From: Candidatus Rokuibacteriota bacterium
GTDB taxonomy: Bacteria; Methylomirabilota; Methylomirabilia; Rokubacteriales; CSP1-6
Reading direction: 5' to 3'
Length of the DNA stretch: 64,000 bases
NCBI GenBank assembly: GCA_003220495.1
Contig: QHSP01000032.1
Coordinates: 1 to 64,000 of the forward strand
The notes under the pieces: model-generated
What the model saw: only the letters and a program-made list of their open reading frames with translations
Told to the model about the DNA's origin: nothing
Databases searched by the model: none
Shown here: piece by piece, positions 60,179 to 64,000 of the stretch
Numbering within the stretch: the first letter of the stretch is position 1
How the letters are laid out: each line of letters begins with the position of its first letter
Made by a program: the position numbers and the translations under genes

Positions 60179-62212
60179 ATGAGAACCGAGCACCCGAGTG
60201 TCTGTCCGCTCGATTGTCCCGACACGTGCAGCCTGACCGTCACCGTCGAGGACGAGAAGATCGTCTCGATCCGCGGCTCGCGCGCGAACCCCTACACGGC
60301 GGGCGTCCTCTGCGCGAAAGTGCCCGAGGCGTATCCGGGCTTCGTCCATGGCGAGGGGCGTATCAAGACGCCGCTTCGCCGGACGGGCGCCAAGGGCGAG
60401 GGCCGCTTCGAGCGCATCACGTGGTCCCAGGCGCTCGACATCGTCCACGAGCGGTTCACGGCCGTGATCGCCGCGCACGGCCCGCAGGCGATCCTGCCGC
60501 TGAATTATGCGGGGCCGCACGGAATGCTCGCCGGGGGCTCGATGGATCTGCGGTTCTTCCATCGGCTCGGCGCCAGCCTGCTCGACCGCCGTCCGCTCTG
60601 CGGCGGCATCCGCACCGAGGCCTGGGTGGGCACCTTCGGTCCCACGCCCGGCGTCCGGCCCGAGCAGGCCGAGCACTCGAAGCTGATCGTGGCGTGGGGC
60701 AGCAACGTGACGTGGTCGAACTTACACGTCGTGCCGATCATCAACCGCGCGCGCCGCGCGGGCGCCAAGCTCGTCGTCGTCGACACGCGGCGCACGAAGA
60801 TCGCCGAGCAGGCCGATCTCCACATCGCGCTCCGGCCGGGGACGGACGTGATCCTCGCGTGGGCGATGGCCGCCGACCTCGAGCGGCGGGGCGGCCTCGA
60901 CCGCGCGTTCATCGAGCGCCACGTGGCCGGCTTCGAGGACTACATGGCGCTCGCGCGCCGCTACACCCTGGCGGACGCGGCGCGGATCTGCGGCGTGGAC
61001 GAGCGGCTCGTGAGCCAGTTCGCCGAGTGGTACCGGACGATCTCGCCTGCGGTGATCACCGTCGGCAACGGGCTCGAGCGCAACCGGAATGGCGGCAGCG
61101 GCATCCGCGCGGTCTTCGCGCTGCCCGCGCTCGCCGGAAAGTTCGGCGTGCCGGGCGGCGGCCTCATCAACGGCGCGGGATTCGCGTTCCCGAAGACGCC
61201 CGCGCGACTCGGGCGCCCGGACTTCGTCCCGGTCGGCACGCGCCTGATCAACATCATCGACGTCGGCCGTCATCTGAACGACGCGAGCATGTCGCCGCCG
61301 ATCAAGGCGCTCTTCATCTACAACCACAATCCCGTGGTGGTGCACCCCGAGCAGAACGTCCTGCGCCGCGGCCTCGGGCGCGAGGATCTCTTCGTGGTCG
61401 GGTCGGACGTGGTGATGACCGACAGCCTCGCCTACGCGGACGTCGTGTTGCCGGCCAGCAGCCACTTCGAGCACGCCGACCTGTTCGCGGCGTACGGGAC
61501 CCACTGGCTCCAGCGCGCCGACCGGGTGATCCCGCCCCAGGGCGAGGCGCTGCCCAACACCGAGATCTTCCGACGGCTCGCCGCGCGCTTCGGGTTCGAC
61601 GACCCGGCGTTCCGCGCCAGCGATGCCGAGCTGATGGACGACGCGCTCGACGGGGCCGACCCGCGCATGGGCGGCAAGCGGCCGAGCGCGATCCCGCTCG
61701 ATCGCGCGACGCCGATGACCGTCGGCGGCGGCGGCGAAGAAGCGATCCTGTTCAAGAACGTGTTTCCGAAGACGGCGTCGGGCAAGGTCGAGCTCGCGTC
61801 GCCCTATCTCGAGGGGAAGTACGGCGCGCGCCTGCCGAGCTGGCGGCCGGTCCCGTCGTCCTATCCACTGACGTTGATCTCGCCGGCCTCGGACCAGCGC
61901 ATCACGTCGACCTTCGGCGGGCTCCACGTCGCCGACGGCGCGCCGCCGCTCGAGATGCACCCGGACGACGCCCGGGCGAGGAACCTGCGCGACGGCATGC
62001 GCGTGCGCGTGTGGAACGATCTCGGCGAGGTCCGGCTGCCGCTCCGGGTCACCGATATCATCCCGCGCGGCGTGGTCTGCACGCTGAAGGGCGCGTGGAT
62101 GGCAACGAGCGACAATGGTCAGACGATCTCGGCGCTGTGCCCGGCCGATCACGCCGACATTTCCGAGGGTGCCTGCTACAACGACGCGCGCGTCGAGGTG
62201 GCGGCACCCTGA
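60179..62212 (+). CDS. Molybdopterin oxidoreductase (DMSO reductase family)
   Basis: A 677-residue bis-MGD molybdo/tungsto-enzyme. The N-terminal 4Fe-4S site is CPLDCPDTCSL with a fourth Cys in GVLCAK. The segment RRPLCGGIRTEAW contains a Cys at about the position that ligates Mo in Nap/Fdh-like enzymes, but that role is not proven. MGD-binding signs are KLIVAWGSNVTWSN and the C-terminal HPDDARARNLRDG domain. No Tat signal is visible, so it is cytosolic. Close groups include acetylene hydratase-like and uncharacterised hydroxylases; substrate unknown. GGAGGAA precedes the ATG. A small conserved gene follows by 10 nt. Confidence 0.9.
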   Translation: MRTEHPSVCPLDCPDTCSLTVTVEDEKIVSIRGSRANPYTAGVLCAKVPEAYPGFVHGEGRIKTPLRRTGAKGEGRFERITWSQALDIVHERFTAVIAAHGPQAILPLNYAGPHGMLAGGSMDLRFFHRLGASLLDRRPLCGGIRTEAWVGTFGPTPGVRPEQAEHSKLIVAWGSNVTWSNLHVVPIINRARRAGAKLVVVDTRRTKIAEQADLHIALRPGTDVILAWAMAADLERRGGLDRAFIERHVAGFEDYMALARRYTLADAARICGVDERLVSQFAEWYRTISPAVITVGNGLERNRNGGSGIRAVFALPALAGKFGVPGGGLINGAGFAFPKTPARLGRPDFVPVGTRLINIIDVGRHLNDASMSPPIKALFIYNHNPVVVHPEQNVLRRGLGREDLFVVGSDVVMTDSLAYADVVLPASSHFEHADLFAAYGTHWLQRADRVIPPQGEALPNTEIFRRLAARFGFDDPAFRASDAELMDDALDGADPRMGGKRPSAIPLDRATPMTVGGGGEEAILFKNVFPKTASGKVELASPYLEGKYGARLPSWRPVPSSYPLTLISPASDQRITSTFGGLHVADGAPPLEMHPDDARARNLRDGMRVRVWNDLGEVRLPLRVTDIIPRGVVCTLKGAWMATSDNGQTISALCPADHADISEGACYNDARVEVAAP

Positions 62213-62222
62213 GGACGAGCCC

Positions 62223-62801
62223 ATGACCCCACCCGTCGATCCCAACGCGGTCCTGATGACCGGCGAGAACTCGTTCATCCGCCTGAGCCACGACGGCGGC
62301 AAGACCCAGTCGGACCGCTTCAGCCACTGGCGCGTGCTGTGGTGTCCCTCGGGCGCCGGCCACGTGCTGTTCGCCCAGAGCGAGCTCAGCCCCGGCCAGC
62401 TGCGCATCTTCAGCGACAACGCCGCGGTGGCGCGCTGGCTCCAGCGGACGATCGAGACCTTGCTGTTTCCCGCGTTCGCCGACACGAACGCGCCCGTGAT
62501 CACCGCGGAGTTCGGGCGCTCGGGCGACCCGCGCTCGACCGCGGTGGAAACCGTGGTCTCCGGCGCCGACCGGATCCGCCTGACCTGGTACGACTGCCTC
62601 GAGCCGTTCGTGCTCAACGCGCCGCCCGGCTTCAATAACCGCCCGATCGGCGTGTTCAGCACGTTCTTCCCCGCGCGCTCGGCGCAGGTCGAGTGGAACG
62701 GCCGCGTCGCGACCGGCCAGCCCTGGGCGGAGACGCGCGGCGACCGGCAGGCCTCGAGCGCGTGCTTGGCGTGGTCGGAGACCTGGGTGAAGCCGCGCTG
62801 A
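62223..62801 (+). CDS. Hypothetical protein following the molybdopterin oxidoreductase
   Basis: A 192-residue soluble protein without recognised family: beta-rich N-terminus (SFIRLSHDGGKT; WRVLWCPSGAGHVLFAQSE), a helix AAVARWLQRTIETLLFP and a second beta-rich half ending AWSETWVKP. No signal peptide or metal motif is apparent. The 10-nt gap after the oxidoreductase stop and GACGAG before the ATG suggest cotranscription, so it may be an accessory protein of that enzyme; this is inference. Confidence 0.7.
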   Translation: MTPPVDPNAVLMTGENSFIRLSHDGGKTQSDRFSHWRVLWCPSGAGHVLFAQSELSPGQLRIFSDNAAVARWLQRTIETLLFPAFADTNAPVITAEFGRSGDPRSTAVETVVSGADRIRLTWYDCLEPFVLNAPPGFNNRPIGVFSTFFPARSAQVEWNGRVATGQPWAETRGDRQASSACLAWSETWVKPR

Positions 62802-62862
62802 TCGTGCCGTGACGGCGCAGTCGTAGTCGAAAAAACGCTCAGATCTCTCCGCCGCGTCACGT

Positions 62863-62868
62863 TATCGT
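62863..62868 (+). promoter_or_regulatory. Candidate -10, leaderless start
   Basis: TATCGT then exactly 6 nt then GTG 62875; no ribosome site. Confidence 0.45.
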
Positions 62869-62874
62869 GGTCTC

Positions 62875-63234
62875 GTGGCGCCCGCGACTCGAATCCGAAT
62901 CATCTCGTGCCCGCCGGGCGAAGCGCCTCTCTCCGTGCGGCTGGCGTGGGTCGGTCTCGAGCTACCGCTGGCGCCCCGACGCTCCAGCCGTCAGCTCGCG
63001 ATGACCTCCGGGGTTGTCTCCGCGCCGCGCGGGTGGTGGGAGCGCATCGCCGCGCTTTTCCTGGGTCGCTACGGCGTGCAGACCGGCTACGCGGTGAACG
63101 CGCGGGACGCCGTCGACCTGCTGCAGGCCAAGGACCCGACCGCCGCCGCGTGGTGGCGCCAGCACTGCGCCCACCTGCTCGACGGCAAGCGCTGGTTCCT
63201 CTTTCCTACCGCGGGGTGCGAAGAACGCGCCTGA
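62875..63234 (+). CDS. Hypothetical protein
   Basis: A 119-residue soluble protein with no recognised domain. It begins TRIRIISCPPGEAP and has two Trp-rich helices (GWWERIAALFLG; AAAWWRQHCAHLL). GTG at 62875 is preferred since TATCGT lies exactly 6 nt upstream. It ends 4 nt before the convergent stop of a small exported protein gene. Coding potential is supported by consistent third-position GC, but function is unknown. Confidence 0.55.
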   Translation: MAPATRIRIISCPPGEAPLSVRLAWVGLELPLAPRRSSRQLAMTSGVVSAPRGWWERIAALFLGRYGVQTGYAVNARDAVDLLQAKDPTAAAWWRQHCAHLLDGKRWFLFPTAGCEERA

Positions 63235-63237
63235 CCC

Positions 63238-63516
63238 TTACCTGTCGGCGATGCGGATCGCCGCCGGCCCGCCTTTGACCGCGATGCGCACGCCGGTGTC
63301 CCGCAAGGTGGTCCCGTCCAGGCTCAGGACCTGAATCTCCTTCTCGACCATGTCGATCACCGTCAAGGTGTCCGGCGGCGGGCTCTTCACGACCGTCGCG
63401 ACCCCGTTGACGAGCGTGACCTTGTTGTCGTTGGTCGACAGGAGCAGCTGCCCGTGAGTGATCGGAGCGGAGATGAGCACCTGGGCGAAGACGGTGGCGA
63501 GCCGCAACGCGTTCAT
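63238..63516 (-). CDS. Small exported protein
   Basis: A 92-residue protein with a signal-like N-terminus (MNALRLATVFAQVLISAP) and a beta-rich mature part: LLLSTNDNKVTLVNG, DTLTVIDMVEKEIQVLSLDG and GGPAAIRIADR. The latter pattern recalls fragments of YncE/SMP-30-like beta-propeller repeats, but only one or two blades would fit. GGAGGAGATTCT precedes the ATG, a strong ribosome site. Divergent from the MBL gene across 77 bp. Function unknown. Confidence 0.6.
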   Translation of the reverse strand: MNALRLATVFAQVLISAPITHGQLLLSTNDNKVTLVNGVATVVKSPPPDTLTVIDMVEKEIQVLSLDGTTLRDTGVRIAVKGGPAAIRIADR

Positions 63517-63580
63517 AGAATCTCCTCCCGTATGAGGACGGCGGCGCATAGAAGGTCAGGTTCGGCCCGCGAACGCAAGG

Positions 63581-63586
63581 TACACT
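63581..63586 (+). promoter_or_regulatory. Candidate -10 of the MBL-fold gene
   Basis: TACACT followed by 7 nt and ATG 63594, identical in sequence and spacing to that of glnS. Confidence 0.45.
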
Positions 63587-63593
63587 GCACCGC

Positions 63594-64000
63594 ATGACGC
63601 TCGACCATCCGTGGACGGAGCCGCCCGCGCCCGCCGAGATGCGCGCGGTCGCTCCCGGAATATACTGGCTGCGCATGCCGCTGCCGTTTCAGCTCAACCA
63701 CATCAACCTCTGGCTCCTCGAGGACGGCCCGGGCTGGACCATCGTCGACACCGGCGTCGGCCTCGACGACACGCGCGCCCTGTGGGAGCGCATCTTCACC
63801 TCGCACCTCCGCGGCCGCCCGGTGCAGCGCGTCCTCGTGACACATTTCCATCCCGATCACATGGGCAACGCGGGCTGGCTGACGGCGCGCTGGAACACCG
63901 AGCTCTGGTGCACGCAGGCCGAGTGGCTCTACGCGCAGTTCGCCTGGCGAAGCCGCGGAGCGGCCGACTTCGAGCCACGCCTGGCTCACTTCCGCCGCCA
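63594..64000 (+). CDS. MBL-fold metallo-hydrolase (5' part)
   Basis: The first 135 codons are present before the window ends. The metallo-beta-lactamase fold is evident from INLWLLEDGPGWTIVDTG and the zinc motif THFHPDHMGNAGWL (H-x-H-x-D-H). Relatives are glyoxalase II-like hydrolases or LACTB2-type RNases. No signal peptide is seen. TACACT sits 7 nt before the ATG without a Shine-Dalgarno. The C-terminal half and thus the subfamily are not visible. Confidence 0.85.
   Translation, partial: MTLDHPWTEPPAPAEMRAVAPGIYWLRMPLPFQLNHINLWLLEDGPGWTIVDTGVGLDDTRALWERIFTSHLRGRPVQRVLVTHFHPDHMGNAGWLTARWNTELWCTQAEWLYAQFAWRSRGAADFEPRLAHFRR

Overview
The window is a GC-rich (about two thirds GC or more by eye), gene-dense piece of a bacterial chromosome with very short intergenic gaps and many 4-nt start/stop overlaps (ATGA, GTGA). 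Gene content is that of a free-living aerobic or microaerobic soil-type heterotroph: LLM flavin oxidoreductase, CaiB/BaiF CoA-transferase, acyl-CoA dehydrogenase, crotonase, DUF35/thiolase pair, molybdenum hydroxylase, PQQ-type sugar dehydrogenase, TonB receptor and GlnRS. This mix resembles Candidatus Rokubacteria/Methylomirabilota or related uncultured phyla; that placement is inference from content only. No rRNA, tRNA, CRISPR array or prophage was seen.

Layout. 1-1.8 kb: minus-strand hydrolase operon (Zn-ribbon protein, M20 peptidase, amidohydrolase cut by the window edge). 1.8-4.0 kb: plus-strand LLM oxidoreductase, VOC protein and methyltransferase. 4.0-8.2 kb: minus-strand histidine kinase, sigma-54 NtrC-type regulator and trypsin-like lipoprotein, followed by a small secreted DUF1344-type gene with its own near-consensus sigma-54 promoter, two tandem upstream dyads and an intrinsic terminator, so a self-contained regulatory circuit can be read from the DNA. 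8.3-13.4 kb: MsrA, a solitary CoxL-like molybdenum hydroxylase, a phospholipase C-like lipoprotein and an esterase. 13.7-16.7 kb: UdgX-type uracil-DNA glycosylase with a small conserved partner, an MFS transporter and a thioesterase. 17-22.7 kb: pilin-like protein, GlnRS, cupin, a GHKL ATPase and a protein made of three fused RidA domains.

22.7-29.2 kb: crotonase, nitroreductase, GNAT, HD protein, an ATP-grasp protein beside a twice-deleted SDR remnant, DinB protein, cyclase and SrkA-like kinase. 29.2-33.4 kb: an envelope cluster with lytic transglycosylase, an unknown polytopic membrane protein and an atypical MurC-like ligase. 34-39.7 kb: tartrate/D-malate dehydrogenase, a thiolase/DUF35 pair, an M24 protein missing a metal ligand, and an alpha/beta hydrolase. 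39.8-42.3 kb: a decayed surface-polysaccharide locus (glycosyltransferase, flippase remnant, DegT aminotransferase). 43.8-45.5 kb: a dead insertion sequence that is itself interrupted. 45.8-47.8 kb: a coiled-coil protein and a NYN/OST-HTH putative RNase.

47.8-56 kb: thioesterase, a kinase-like MASE1-PAS protein lacking its ATPase domain, aldo/keto reductase, a large GAF protein, CoA-transferase and HAD hydrolase. 56-63.2 kb: TonB receptor divergent from a PQQ-type dehydrogenase, dihaem cytochrome c and molybdopterin oxidoreductase. The window ends inside an MBL-fold hydrolase. Two genome-wide habits stand out: many genes look leaderless (TANNNT, then 5-7 nt, then the start codon), and a roughly 45-bp GC-rich sequence recurs upstream of three unrelated plus-strand genes.
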